A stretch of 64,000 nucleotides of DNA, taken from assembly GCF_006442795.2 (NCBI RefSeq), contig NZ_CP083956.1, positions 1,961,501-2,025,500 on the forward strand, read 5' to 3'. Source of the DNA: Mesorhizobium sp. B1-1-8. Lineage in GTDB: Bacteria; Pseudomonadota; Alphaproteobacteria; Rhizobiales; Rhizobiaceae. Under the pieces are notes generated by a model. It ran no database searches. It saw only the letters and a list, made by a program, of their open reading frames with translations, and had not been told where the DNA came from. Positions 7,972 through 16,505 of this stretch are shown here, one piece after another; within the stretch, counting starts at the first letter, position 1, and the number at the start of each line of letters is the position of its first letter. The position numbers and the translations under genes are program-made.

Positions 7972-8742
7972 TCAATAAGTCGCGCGTCCGCCGGAAAGGT
8001 CGAAGGTTGCGCCGGTGGTGAAGGAGTTCTCGTCCGACAGCATGAAGGCGATCATCGCCGCGGCTTCCTCCACCTCGACGAACCGGCCGCGCGGCACCTT
8101 GCCCAGCATATAGGTCACCTGGGCCTCGGTAAGCTGTTCGAGAATGCGGGTGCGCGCGGGCGAGGGCGTCAGCGCGTTGACGGCGATGTCATGGCCGGCG
8201 AGTTCCTTGCCGAGCGATTTGGTCAGCGCCAGCACGCCGGCCTTCGCCGCCGAATAGGCGGCTGCGTTGGGATTGCCTTCCTTGCCGGCGACCGAGGCGA
8301 CATTGACGATGCGGCCGTAATTGCGCGCGACCATGCCGGGCACCAGCCGCTTGCAGCAGTAGAAGACGCCGTTGAGGTCGATGTCGATGATCTGCCGCCA
8401 GGCTGCCGGATCATAATCCGCCACGGTCGCGGCAGGCCCGGCAATGCCGGCATTGTTGACGAGAAGATCGACCGGTCCGAGCGCCCGCTCGGTCTCGCCG
8501 GCCGCAAGGTCTACCGCCTCGATTTGCGATTGGTCGCAGAGGAAGGCCTCGACGCGCCCGATTGGAGCGAGCTGCGCAAGGGCGCCCTTCATCGCAGGCT
8601 CGTCGATATCCCAGATCGCGACACTGGCGCCGGACGACAGCAGGCGGCGGGCCACGGCGAGCCCGATGCCTTGGGCGCCGCCCGTGACCACTGCGACGCG
8701 GCCGGAAAGGTGGATGACATTCAAGCGGCGGTCCATGGGCAT
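7972..8742 (-). CDS. SDR family oxidoreductase
   Basis: A 256-residue classical short-chain dehydrogenase. The cofactor motif is TGGAQGIG, the NNAG motif follows at about residue 95, and the catalytic pair is YSAAK. The aspartate in IWDID after the second strand suggests preference for NAD over NADP. The start at 8742 has AAGGGAG about 10 bases upstream. It lies 34 bases downstream of the AbrB-type gene on the same strand, so the two may form an operon. The substrate (a sugar, polyol or 3-oxoacyl compound) cannot be told. It ends 8 bases from the convergent NTF2-like gene. Confidence 0.88.
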   Translation of the reverse strand: MPMDRRLNVIHLSGRVAVVTGGAQGIGLAVARRLLSSGASVAIWDIDEPAMKGALAQLAPIGRVEAFLCDQSQIEAVDLAAGETERALGPVDLLVNNAGIAGPAATVADYDPAAWRQIIDIDLNGVFYCCKRLVPGMVARNYGRIVNVASVAGKEGNPNAAAYSAAKAGVLALTKSLGKELAGHDIAVNALTPSPARTRILEQLTEAQVTYMLGKVPRGRFVEVEEAAAMIAFMLSDENSFTTGATFDLSGGRATY

Positions 8743-8776
8743 TTTCTTTGTTCTCCCTTGCCTTGGATATCGCGGA

Positions 8777-9880
8777 TCAGTCCCTGACGTTTCGCGCCAC
8801 CAGCTTGGCTACGCTTGGCCCAATCAAAAGCACGACGAGGAAACGCGCCGACTGCAACGCCATGACGAAGGAGATGTCGACATTCCGCGCTGCGGCGGAG
8901 ATGATGGCGACGCTGTCCATGCCGCCCGGGCTGGTTGCCAGATAGGCCGTCAGCGGGTCGACGCCGGCCAGACGGCTGAGAACGAAAGCGAGGCCGCCGC
9001 AAAAGACGATCAGCGCCACGATCGAGCCGATGATCTGCGGCAGCGCCCGCGTCGCGTGGCGCAGGATCGGCCGGGTGAAGTTCAGCCCGATCGACCAGCC
9101 GACCATGGCGTAGCTGACGGCCAGCAGCCAGGGCGGCAATTGCATCGGCACGCCGAGGCCGAGATGGATCACGGCGCCGAAAATGAAGGTGCCGAGAAAG
9201 AAGGGCGACGGCAGCCTGACAAGTTTTCCGGCCAGGCCGCCGAAGAGCGCGATGCTGACGGTTGCGGCGAAAGCCTGAGGGTCGATCGGCGGAAACCAGA
9301 TGATGGGCGGCACTTCGACGCCGGACGTGTCGACCCACATCTTGGCGACGAGTGCTGCCGTCATCGAGACGAAGATGACGCGCAGATATTGCATGAAGGC
9401 GACAAGACGCTGGTCGGCGCCGAAAGCGCCGGCCATCAGCACCATGGCGGTGGCGGCACCGGGCGAGGAGCCCCAGACGGCCGTGGTGCCGGGCAGGATG
9501 CGCCAGCGGCTGATCAGGCAGCCGAGCAGGCTCGAGGCCGCGACGGTCGCAATCACCACGGCGAGGAAGAGCGGCCAGTCGGCATAGAAGACGGGGAAGA
9601 TATCGGCCGAGATCGAGCTCGCGACCAGGCAGCCGACCACGGCCTGGGCGGAGCCGAACAGCAGGCGCGGCACCCGCACCGTCGCACCATTGGTGCCGGC
9701 GAGGATCGCCGCCAGCATCGGGCCGATCAGCAGCGCCGCCGGCAGGGCGGCGAGTTCCAGCGCGCCGGCGAAGAGCAGCGAGAACGCCAGCAGCACGAGC
9801 CACTGCTGTGGCTGACGCAGGCGCGCCATGCGCTCAACGGGCAGTTGGTCTGGCGACGGTTGTTCCGGCGAGGAGTCCAT
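8777..9880 (-). CDS. AbrB family membrane protein
   Basis: A 367-residue integral membrane protein with about ten hydrophobic helices and the repeated glycine-rich signature of the AbrB/ammonia-monooxygenase-like family (for example WGSSPGAATAMVLMAGAF and TSPGGMDSVAIISAA, two related half-repeats). Family members are presumed transporters; no substrate is established. The ATG at 9880 is preceded by TAGGAAAA and the sequence after it starts MDSSPEQPSP; the frame reaches 9955, but that extra piece looks like remains of another gene (see 9908-9961). Confidence 0.8.
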   Translation of the reverse strand: MDSSPEQPSPDQLPVERMARLRQPQQWLVLLAFSLLFAGALELAALPAALLIGPMLAAILAGTNGATVRVPRLLFGSAQAVVGCLVASSISADIFPVFYADWPLFLAVVIATVAASSLLGCLISRWRILPGTTAVWGSSPGAATAMVLMAGAFGADQRLVAFMQYLRVIFVSMTAALVAKMWVDTSGVEVPPIIWFPPIDPQAFAATVSIALFGGLAGKLVRLPSPFFLGTFIFGAVIHLGLGVPMQLPPWLLAVSYAMVGWSIGLNFTRPILRHATRALPQIIGSIVALIVFCGGLAFVLSRLAGVDPLTAYLATSPGGMDSVAIISAAARNVDISFVMALQSARFLVVLLIGPSVAKLVARNVRD

Positions 9881-9907
9881 TTTTCCTAGACCCGGGGTGA
9901 AAAATGC

Positions 9908-9961
9908 GAACCTAGCGCATCGGAAGAAATGGTTGAGCGCGTCAGTGTCGATCAACAGGTC
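9908..9961 (-). pseudogene. possible relic of a PIN-domain (VapC-like) toxin start
   Basis: Directly after the antitoxin stop, in the same frame, the minus strand reads LLIDTDALNHFFRCARF and then loses similarity. VapC-type PIN toxins commonly begin with an LLDT(N/H)xL motif at this exact position behind a Phd/VapB antitoxin. No start codon, second acidic residue or further PIN sequence remains, and the intact AbrB-type gene begins 28 bases later. The match is short, so chance is possible. Confidence 0.3.
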
Positions 9962-10207
9962 TCACATGTTGGTATCGAATAGTCGGCCGATCTCGTCATC
10001 GCCCATCCGGTCGAAATCGTCGGGGACAGAAAACTGTCCGGCCATAAAACCAATCCGCTGTATCTGCGTCGAGGCAGGCTGCTCGATCGATACGACCTTG
10101 ACCAACGGTTTGCCTGCCTTGGCTATGATAAACGGCTCACCCTTGGCGGCCTGGTCAACAAGGTGCGATAAATGAATCTTCGCGTCGTGAATATCTACGA
10201 TCCGCAC
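9962..10207 (-). CDS. orphan Phd/YefM-type antitoxin
   Basis: An 81-residue protein with the prevent-host-death fold: MRIVDIHDAKIHLSHLVDQA, then GEPFIIAKAGKPLVKVV, then a short acidic tail MGDDEIGRLF. Members bind DNA as dimers through the N-terminus and neutralise a toxin with the C-terminus. The GTG at 10207 is chosen because AGGAG lies 8 bases upstream. No toxin gene follows; only a short LLIDTDAL stretch is left. It may be a solitary DNA-binding protein or may counter toxins encoded elsewhere. Confidence 0.8.
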   Translation of the reverse strand: MRIVDIHDAKIHLSHLVDQAAKGEPFIIAKAGKPLVKVVSIEQPASTQIQRIGFMAGQFSVPDDFDRMGDDEIGRLFDTNM

Positions 10208-10261
10208 CAAAGTTACTCCTGCCCGACTGAACTCACAGTCCGGATAAACCGTCGATTAGAA

Positions 10262-10570
10262 TCAGCCGGCCTGCGTCTCAGGAAGGCCAAAGCCGCCGAC
10301 CGGATGGGTCTCGATCTGGAATTCGAAACCGGCGATGAAGGGGCGCGCCTTGGCGATCGCCGCCTGGACCTCGGGCAGTTGCAGCGACGCCTTATGGCTT
10401 GCCTGGTCGGTCCAGACTTCTGTGACCCAGATCGCGTCGGCATCGGCCGGGTCGGTGGCGATGATGTAGCTCAGGCAGCCGGGCAGGGCGCCGGTGGTCT
10501 CGCGCAGCACGTCCATGACCGCGTCGCGCTGGCCGCGCGCCGCCCGCATCTTGCCGATCAGTCCATACAT
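10262..10570 (-). CDS. antibiotic biosynthesis monooxygenase (ABM) domain protein
   Basis: A 102-residue single-domain protein with the dimeric ferredoxin-like ABM fold: YGLIGKMRAARGQRDAVMDV, GCLSYIIATDP, IWVTEVWTDQASHKAS. Related proteins are cofactor-free quinol monooxygenases or heme-degrading enzymes; the exact reaction is open. The ATG at 10570 has GGGAGG 8 bases upstream; the GTG three codons earlier would overlap this Shine-Dalgarno. It lies 38 bases behind the SDR gene at 10609-11382 and probably shares its transcript. Confidence 0.8.
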   Translation of the reverse strand: MYGLIGKMRAARGQRDAVMDVLRETTGALPGCLSYIIATDPADADAIWVTEVWTDQASHKASLQLPEVQAAIAKARPFIAGFEFQIETHPVGGFGLPETQAG

Positions 10571-10608
10571 TCGCTTCACCTCCCTTTAAGCGACAAGAGT
10601 ACGCCGTC

Positions 10609-11382
10609 TTACGGCATCAACTGGCCGCCATTGACCTCGATCACCTGGCCGGTGATGTAGCCGCTCAACAGGTCTGACGACAAAAAAAGATAGGCGCCGA
10701 CGCAATCTTCAGGCGTGCCGGCGCGGCCCTGCGGGATGGTGGCGACCATGGCCTTGATCTGCTCGGCGGTCGAATAGCGTTCGTGAAAGGGCGTCAGGAT
10801 GGTGCCGGGCGCCACGGCGTTGACGCGGATGCCGAAGCCGATCAACTCCTTGGCCATGCCGCGCGTCACGTTGGAGACGAACGCCTTGGCCGAGCCGTAA
10901 AGGCCGGCACCGCCGCCGGCGCCATTGCGGGCGGCGATCGAGGAGGTGTTGACGATGAAGCCGCCTTGTTTCTTCAGCCACGGTATCGCCTTGCGCGAGG
11001 CGGTCAGCACGGAGCGGGCGTTGAGGTCCATCACCGCGTCATAATGCGCCTCGGTCTGCTCGGCATAGGCAACACGGCCAAGCATGCCGCCGGCATTGTT
11101 GACCAGTCCGTCGAGCCGGCCGAAATGCTGGGCACTTTCCTCGACCACGCGCTCTACGTCGGCAGGAACGGAAAAGTCGCCCTGCGTCAGATAAACCTCG
11201 CCGCCATCGTCGCGGATAGTCTTGGCAAGCCTTTCGGCGGCGTCGCGGCTTGAATTGTAATGTAGCGCTACGCGGCATTTCTGTCCGGCATAAGCGAGGG
11301 CGAGCGCCGCGCCGATACCGGTCGACGCGCCGGTGACCAGCACCGCCTTGCCGGCAAGGTCGGGAATGACAAGTGTCGTCAT
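10609..11382 (-). CDS. SDR family oxidoreductase
   Basis: A 257-residue short-chain dehydrogenase with TGASTGIG, NNAGG, a serine in NTSSIAA and YGSAK as cofactor and catalytic motifs. The HYNSS stretch after the second strand, without an acidic residue, suggests NADP(H). It most resembles 3-oxoacyl-ACP reductase-like members with unknown substrates. The frame opens at 11424, but the domain starts at the ATG at 11382 (MTTLVIPDLAGK). A good GGAGG instead faces an out-of-frame ATG whose five-codon ORF ends on this start, so initiation may be coupled. The ABM gene follows. Confidence 0.85.
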   Translation of the reverse strand: MTTLVIPDLAGKAVLVTGASTGIGAALALAYAGQKCRVALHYNSSRDAAERLAKTIRDDGGEVYLTQGDFSVPADVERVVEESAQHFGRLDGLVNNAGGMLGRVAYAEQTEAHYDAVMDLNARSVLTASRKAIPWLKKQGGFIVNTSSIAARNGAGGGAGLYGSAKAFVSNVTRGMAKELIGFGIRVNAVAPGTILTPFHERYSTAEQIKAMVATIPQGRAGTPEDCVGAYLFLSSDLLSGYITGQVIEVNGGQLMP

Positions 11383-11465
11383 GTTGGCGTCGTCATGGCG
11401 GCTGGCCTCCGAAATCCTTGTCATTCGTAGGCCATTGCCGGCCCGGCGTTCAAGCCCGCATGAAT

Positions 11466-11900
11466 TCAGGGCCTCAGATAGACATAGCCCTGGCGCTGCA
11501 GTTCCGCGAGCTTGACGACGCCGCCCTTCTCGGCGACCTGAAAGCCGCCGAGCAGATCGGCAAGCGTGATCTCCATGCCATGCATGGTGTTGCCGCAGGC
11601 CTGCGGGGCGAGCCCCTGCTGGACAAGGCCGGCAAACCGGCTGGAAATAGCGCCGGACGCGCCCTTGGTCTTGAAGGCGGCAAGCGCCGGGCCATGCACG
11701 ACGAGCACGATGTCGACATTGCCGCCGGTGCCCTCATAGTGGTTCTTGATGTTGCCGAGGACGAAATTGACCTTGTCGGCATCGCTGAGGTGATAGGCGA
11801 CCTTCAGCCTTTCCCCGGCCGGTGCCGCGCTCGCGCGGCGCAAGCCGAAAAGGCCCACGGCTCCGGCCAGGCCGGCACGAAAAATGTCACGGCGCAGCAT
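11466..11900 (-). CDS. exported DsrE family protein
   Basis: A 144-residue protein with an N-terminal export signal carrying a twin arginine (MLRRDIFRAGLAGAVGLFGL) and cleavage expected near SAAPAG. The rest has the DsrE/DsrF fold (KVAYHLSDADKVNFVLGNI, VDIVLVVHGPAL) with one cysteine in PQACGNTM where sulfur-relay members carry the active residue. It may handle sulfur in the periplasm, but function is inferred. GGGAGG lies just upstream of the ATG. It is divergent from the secreted repeat protein at 11999. Confidence 0.8.
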   Translation of the reverse strand: MLRRDIFRAGLAGAVGLFGLRRASAAPAGERLKVAYHLSDADKVNFVLGNIKNHYEGTGGNVDIVLVVHGPALAAFKTKGASGAISSRFAGLVQQGLAPQACGNTMHGMEITLADLLGGFQVAEKGGVVKLAELQRQGYVYLRP

Positions 11901-11998
11901 CGCACCCTCCCTTCGTTCACCCGCTTGCGGAATTTTTTGCGTGGCCCGGGTTGCACTCCTAGACTAGCATATCGCAGTCCTGTCGGCGGGAGGATCAC

Positions 11999-13078
11999 AT
12001 GACATTGAGGACCTTGGCGGCGTTTGGCGCTGCTCTTTTTGCTTTTGCCGGCGTTGCGCGTGCCGAGCAGCCGCCCAATCTTCCCGAACTTAGCCCGACC
12101 GGCGCCGATGCCTGCTTCGGGCGCGTCTATGACGCGGCTCATCTCAAGGCGCATCCGCAACAGAAGGTTGCGCGCATCTTTTTCTTCTATGGCCGCGATC
12201 CGGTCAGCCGGCCGAACGAAGAGCCCGCCGCCAACCAGGATACCTCCTATAACGGCTTTCTCACCACTACGGTGCGCGGCGCCAAGAAACCGGAATGGGC
12301 GAGCGGCTGGTGCAACAAGGACGACCCCAGCGACGAGGCGAGCGGCATCCGCTGCGGCATGGAGTGCGACCGCACGCTCGCTTCGCTGAAGGTCGACGAC
12401 GAGGGGAAGCTGATCCTCTCCAACGTACAGCCGGACGTGTATCTCGATGCCGGCGCCGAGGAGGATCTCGGCAAAGCCAAGTACGACGAGCAGGCACTGG
12501 GCAGCGAAGACGACAATTTCCGTCTCGATCCGATGCCGGCCGATGCCTGCAAGGCAGAGTTCGCGCGCATCGATCCGATCGACCCGGCGCTTGGCGATCC
12601 GTTGCGCGTGCGGCTGAAGCCCGACCAGCCTTTCTGCTATGGCCGCGACTATGATGATGCGCATCTGAAATCGCACCCCGATCAGGTGACGCAGTCGATC
12701 CGCGTCTTCCGCGGCTCCATCGAGCTCGCCTCCTTCGCGCAAGGCGGCGACGCCGCGAACTGGCCCGACGGCGCCGATATCGCTGTTTCGGTGACGAGCA
12801 GGCAAAAAGGCGCCAAGCTCACGCAGACCTATTCGTGCCAAGGCGAGGCCGACCAGTGGCGTTGCTCGGCAAGCTCGAAGATGAGCAATTTTTCCTGCGA
12901 CATCTCGCAAAAGGAAATTTTCCTCAAGCGCGGCGCCAATGGCATGATGATGCTGGCTAACCCCAACAACGCGGTGGCGATCGTCGATCTCTGCTCGAAG
13001 GCGGCCGAAGGCAAGACGAAGTCGGACGACAAAGTCTATCGGCTGGAGCCGATGCCGCAGTCGGCCTGCGCGCCGTAA
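11999..13078 (+). CDS. secreted protein with two copies of an unknown cysteine-containing domain
   Basis: A 359-residue protein with a signal peptide (residues 1-22, cleavage after ARA). The mature part is an internal duplication: residues 39-184 begin CFGRVYDAAHLKAHP and end NFRLDPMPADAC, and residues 213-357 begin CYGRDYDDAHLKSHP and end VYRLEPMPQSAC. Each copy has three further cysteines at matching places (105, 119, 123 and 280, 289, 300), so disulfides are likely in the periplasm. I do not recognise the family. GGGAGG lies 6 bases before the ATG. The divergent neighbour is also exported. Confidence 0.82.
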   Translation: MTLRTLAAFGAALFAFAGVARAEQPPNLPELSPTGADACFGRVYDAAHLKAHPQQKVARIFFFYGRDPVSRPNEEPAANQDTSYNGFLTTTVRGAKKPEWASGWCNKDDPSDEASGIRCGMECDRTLASLKVDDEGKLILSNVQPDVYLDAGAEEDLGKAKYDEQALGSEDDNFRLDPMPADACKAEFARIDPIDPALGDPLRVRLKPDQPFCYGRDYDDAHLKSHPDQVTQSIRVFRGSIELASFAQGGDAANWPDGADIAVSVTSRQKGAKLTQTYSCQGEADQWRCSASSKMSNFSCDISQKEIFLKRGANGMMMLANPNNAVAIVDLCSKAAEGKTKSDDKVYRLEPMPQSACAP

Positions 13079-13133
13079 CCAGTGAAGTTGAGAGGCGCCG
13101 GCTAATCTTCCAAATCGCGACGGGAAGTCGCCT

Positions 13134-14081
13134 TCAGGCGAACGGCACCGCGGTGGTGCCTTTCGGCAGCTTCGCCTCGTCGTCCGGCTCGACATGGATG
13201 GTGACGCGCACGGAAGGGATCTCGGCTTTCAGCGCGTCCTCGATGCGGTCGCAGATGACATGGCTGGCGCCGACCGACATATCGGCATCGACGACCAGGT
13301 GGAATTCGATGAATGTGGCGCGTCCGGCGATGCGCGTCTTCAGATCATGCACCTCGAGCGCGCCCTTCGAATTGGCCGAGATGATGTCGCGGATCTGCAT
13401 GTGCTCCTGGTTGTCGACGGCACGGTCCATCAGCCCGTTCATCGACGAGCCGATGACGTGCCAGCCTTGCCACAGGATGTTCAGCGCAACAATGACGGCA
13501 AGCGCCGGATCGAGGATCTGCCAGCCGGTGAGCACGGCGCCAACGAGGCCGCCGAATACGCCGACGGAGGTCACCACGTCGGTCATGATGTGCTGGCCGT
13601 CGGCGACGAGAGCGGGCGATCTCGCGTTCCGGCCAGCGCGGATCAGCGTCCAGGCCCAGATCGCGTTGATAATCGTCGCCACGCCGTTGACGGCAAGGCC
13701 CTCCCAAGGCTGCTCGAGCGGCGCCGGATGCTGCCAGGATCGCCAGACCTCGTTGAGGATCAGCAGCGCTGCAACGACAATCAGCACACCCTCGAGAACA
13801 GCCGAGAAATACTCGGCCTTATGGTGGCCGAAGGGATGGTCCTGATCGGCGGGCTTGTAGCTGACCTGGATCGCCCAGAAGGCGGCGACCGACGCGATGA
13901 CGTTGACGATCGACTCCGCCGCGTCCGAATAGAGCGCGACGGAGCCCGTGATGTACCAGGCGGCGACCTTGAGGGCGAGCACAACGCTGGCGACGACGAT
14001 CGACCAGAAAGCGAGCTTTGCGACCTTCTGCCTGGTCGCGGCTTTCGCCGCGGCCGTCGTCGTGTCCTGCGTCTCGGTCAT
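13134..14081 (-). CDS. cation diffusion facilitator transporter
   Basis: A 315-residue CDF protein. Six membrane helices are predicted from the hydrophobic profile; the metal-site residues are in YSDAAESIVNV and ADGQHIMTDVV, and HPFGHHKAEYFSA is the typical loop after helix two. The cytoplasmic C-terminal domain contains HDLKTRIAGRATFIEFHLVV. It probably exports a divalent metal (zinc, iron or manganese) in exchange for protons. It starts 5 bases after the trpE(G) stop, so it is likely cotranscribed with, and coupled to, that gene, an odd pairing. Confidence 0.9.
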   Translation of the reverse strand: MTETQDTTTAAAKAATRQKVAKLAFWSIVVASVVLALKVAAWYITGSVALYSDAAESIVNVIASVAAFWAIQVSYKPADQDHPFGHHKAEYFSAVLEGVLIVVAALLILNEVWRSWQHPAPLEQPWEGLAVNGVATIINAIWAWTLIRAGRNARSPALVADGQHIMTDVVTSVGVFGGLVGAVLTGWQILDPALAVIVALNILWQGWHVIGSSMNGLMDRAVDNQEHMQIRDIISANSKGALEVHDLKTRIAGRATFIEFHLVVDADMSVGASHVICDRIEDALKAEIPSVRVTIHVEPDDEAKLPKGTTAVPFA

Positions 14082-14086
14082 CGCCT

Positions 14087-16276
14087 CTAGGCAGCCTTTT
14101 CCTTGGCCTTGCGCGGCAGATGCGCGACGATGTTCTCGATGATGCGCATGCCGGCGTTGTGGCCGAGCGTCATGATCGATTCCGGATGGAACTGCACGGC
14201 GGCAACCGGCTCCTTGCGGTGCTCGAAGGCCATGATGATGCCGTCCTCGGTCTCGGCCGTGACCAGGAAATCGTCGGGCAGGCGCACCGGGTCGGCGAAG
14301 ATCGAATGATAGCGGCCGACCGTCACTTCCTTCGGCAATCCGGAGAAGATGATGCCGGGCTTGGAGACGCGGATGCGCGACGGCTTGCCGTGCATGGGAA
14401 TGTGCAATTGCCTGAGCTCGCCGCCATAGGCCTCGGCCAGCGCCTGCAGGCCGAGGCAGACGCCGAAGATCGGCAGGTCGCGGCTCCTCGCCTTCTTGAT
14501 GGTGGCGGCGCAGTCGAAATCCTTCGGCGTGCCCGGGCCGGGCGAGAGCACGACGAGATCCGGCTTCAGCCGGTCAAAAACCTCTTCCGGGACCGGCGAG
14601 CGCACGGTGGAGACATTGGCTCCGGTCTGACGGAAATAGTTGGCGAGCGTATGGACGAAAGAGTCCTCATGGTCGACCAACAGGATGTTGACGCCGTCGC
14701 CGACGCGCGCGGTGGCGCGCTCGGCGCCCGTGGCGTTGCCGGTCCTGGCGTCGCGAATGGCGGAGAGCATGGCGGATGCCTTCAGTTCGGTTTCGGCTTC
14801 TTCTTCCTCGGGAATGCTGTCGAAAAGCAATGTGGCGCCGGCGCGCACCTCGGCGATACCGTCCTTGATGCGGATGGTGCGAAGCGTCAGGCCCGTATTC
14901 ATGTCGCCGTTGAAATTGACCATGCCGATCGCCCCGCCATACCAGGCGCGCGGGCTCTTCTCGTTCTGCTCGATGAAGCGCATAGCCCATAGTTTCGGCG
15001 CGCCGGTGACGGTGACCGCCCAGGCGTGCGACAGGAAGGCATCGAAAGCGTCCATGCCTTCGCGCAGCCGGCCTTCGATATGATCCACGGTGTGGATCAG
15101 CCGCGAATACATCTCGATCTGGCGGCGGCCGATGACGCGCACCGAGCCGGGTTCGCAGACGCGCGACTTGTCGTTGCGGTCGACATCCGAGCACATGGTG
15201 AGCTCGGATTCGTCCTTCTTCGAGTTGAGCAGCTTCAGGATCTGCTCGCTATCGGAAATGGCGTCGTCACCACGCTTGATCGTGCCGGAGATCGGGCATG
15301 TCTCGACCCTGCGGCCATTGACGCGCACGAACATTTCCGGCGAGGCGCCGATCAGATATTCGTTTTCGCCGAGATTGATGAAGAAGGAATAGGGCGAGGG
15401 GTTGATGGACTTCAGCTTGCGGGAAATGTCGGAGGGCTGGGTTTCGCAGCGCTCATAGAACATCTGGCCAGGCACCACTTCGAAGAGGTCGCCGCGCTTG
15501 AAGCTTTCCATGGCTTTGCGCACCAGGTTGGCATATTCGCCCGGCTCGTGGTCGCCGCGCGGCGGGATGCGGTCGGCGGTCCTGAACGGCTCGGCGTTGG
15601 CGTCGCGCGGCAGACCTTCGGTCGAAAAACCCTCGCCGGAATAGTCGTAGCGGTCGGTCCAGGCCTTGGTCGAGTAATGGTCGACGACCAGGATCTCGTC
15701 GGGCAGGAATAGCACGAGATCGCGCTGGGTCTGCCTGCGTTCCAGTTTGTAGTCGACCGGATCGAACTGGAAGGCGAGGTCGTAGCCGAAGGCGCCGTAG
15801 AGACCGAGATTGGCGTCCTCGTCGGTCCTGAACAACGCGGTGATGGCGCGCAGCACCGTGAAGACGGATGGAACGCGGCTGCGCTCCTCTTCGGTGAAGA
15901 CACGCCCGGGCTTGGCGACATCGAGGCGGATCAGCCTTTTCGAGGTCTCGGCGATCGTCACCTCGCTCAGGCCCCTGAGTGCCTTGCCGATCACCGGCAG
16001 CAGCACCTCGCCGCGGCTGTTCAGCGCCTCGACGCGCATGGACCGGCCTCGCGCGGAGATCACCAGCGGCGGATCGATTATGGCCGTATCCCAGCGCGTG
16101 TAGCGGCCGGGATATTCGTAATTCGAGGAAAACACCGCGCCGCGGCGGGAGTTCAGCCCGTCGACATAGGCGTCGATCGCGCCTGCGTAAGGCTGGTCAT
16201 GGCGCTCGCGGGTGATCGTCACACCGCCTGCGGTGACGAAGCGCTCCGCTCCATTGTCCAGAACTGTTGTCGTCAT
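14087..16276 (-). CDS. trpE(G): anthranilate synthase, fused TrpE-TrpG
   Basis: Forms anthranilate from chorismate and glutamine, the first step of tryptophan synthesis. At 729 residues it fuses component I and the glutamine amidotransferase, as in rhizobia. Component I holds the chorismate-binding signature (PFEVVPGQ-like [14 protein letters not shown], then [12 protein letters not shown] and [20 protein letters not shown]). The C-terminal part has the triad: cysteine in [10 protein letters not shown], histidine and glutamate in QFHPESIMT. The start ATG at 16276 has GGAG 6 bases upstream; the frame opens at a TTG at 16303. The upstream trpL attenuator controls it. Confidence 0.97.
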   Translation of the reverse strand: MTTTVLDNGAERFVTAGGVTITRERHDQPYAGAIDAYVDGLNSRRGAVFSSNYEYPGRYTRWDTAIIDPPLVISARGRSMRVEALNSRGEVLLPVIGKALRGLSEVTIAETSKRLIRLDVAKPGRVFTEEERSRVPSVFTVLRAITALFRTDEDANLGLYGAFGYDLAFQFDPVDYKLERRQTQRDLVLFLPDEILVVDHYSTKAWTDRYDYSGEGFSTEGLPRDANAEPFRTADRIPPRGDHEPGEYANLVRKAMESFKRGDLFEVVPGQMFYERCETQPSDISRKLKSINPSPYSFFINLGENEYLIGASPEMFVRVNGRRVETCPISGTIKRGDDAISDSEQILKLLNSKKDESELTMCSDVDRNDKSRVCEPGSVRVIGRRQIEMYSRLIHTVDHIEGRLREGMDAFDAFLSHAWAVTVTGAPKLWAMRFIEQNEKSPRAWYGGAIGMVNFNGDMNTGLTLRTIRIKDGIAEVRAGATLLFDSIPEEEEAETELKASAMLSAIRDARTGNATGAERATARVGDGVNILLVDHEDSFVHTLANYFRQTGANVSTVRSPVPEEVFDRLKPDLVVLSPGPGTPKDFDCAATIKKARSRDLPIFGVCLGLQALAEAYGGELRQLHIPMHGKPSRIRVSKPGIIFSGLPKEVTVGRYHSIFADPVRLPDDFLVTAETEDGIIMAFEHRKEPVAAVQFHPESIMTLGHNAGMRIIENIVAHLPRKAKEKAA

Positions 16277-16320
16277 CGCCGTCTCCATCAGCGTTTTGGG
16301 CAACGGACCCGGGAATGGCG

Positions 16321-16361
16321 TTTAAAAAACAAATGGCCGCCCGGACATTCCGTTGCGGCCA
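16321..16361 (-). terminator. trp attenuator terminator hairpin
   Basis: On the minus strand TGGCCGC pairs with GCGGCCA (16334-16340 with 16355-16361) with a short inner CGG/CCG pairing, followed by TTTGTTTTTT. This is a proper intrinsic terminator between trpL and trpE(G). The GCGGCCGG sequence just after the trpL stop can pair with the left arm to form the competing antiterminator. Confidence 0.9.
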
Positions 16362-16399
16362 CCCTCTCTTTCACGCAAACGCGTTCGAACCGGCCGCTG

Positions 16400-16444
16400 T
16401 CAGCGAGCCCACCACCAAATGGTCTTGTTCGAACGCATGTTCAT
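16400..16444 (-). CDS. trpL: trp leader peptide
   Basis: A 14-residue ORF, MNMRSNKTIWWWAR, with three consecutive tryptophan codons two residues before its end. It precedes a terminator hairpin and trpE(G) by 124 bases. Ribosome stalling at the Trp codons when tryptophanyl-tRNA is scarce would favour the antiterminator. It closely matches the rhizobial trpL layout; in Sinorhizobium meliloti both the liberated leader RNA and the peptide are reported to act in trans. A GGGAG lies 6 bases upstream of the ATG. Confidence 0.93.
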   Translation of the reverse strand: MNMRSNKTIWWWAR

Positions 16445-16451
16445 GCCGACT

Positions 16452-16480
16452 CCCATAGCGGTGAATAGCCGGCCACGCAA
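16452..16480 (-). promoter_or_regulatory. candidate trpL promoter
   Basis: On the minus strand TTGCGT and TATGGG are separated by exactly 17 bases, and the trpL ATG follows 7 bases after the second hexamer. Each matches the sigma-70 consensus at only three positions. The spacing would place transcription start on the A of the trpL ATG, as I recall for S. meliloti. The hexamers are weak, so this is tentative. Confidence 0.4.
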
Positions 16481-16505
16481 CTGGATTTCGTCCGGATGGT
16501 GAAGC

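Noticed and set aside
16381..16444. GTTCGAAC in the trp leader looked like a tRNA T-loop
   Set aside because: There is no cloverleaf around it; the region is fully explained by trpL and its antiterminator.
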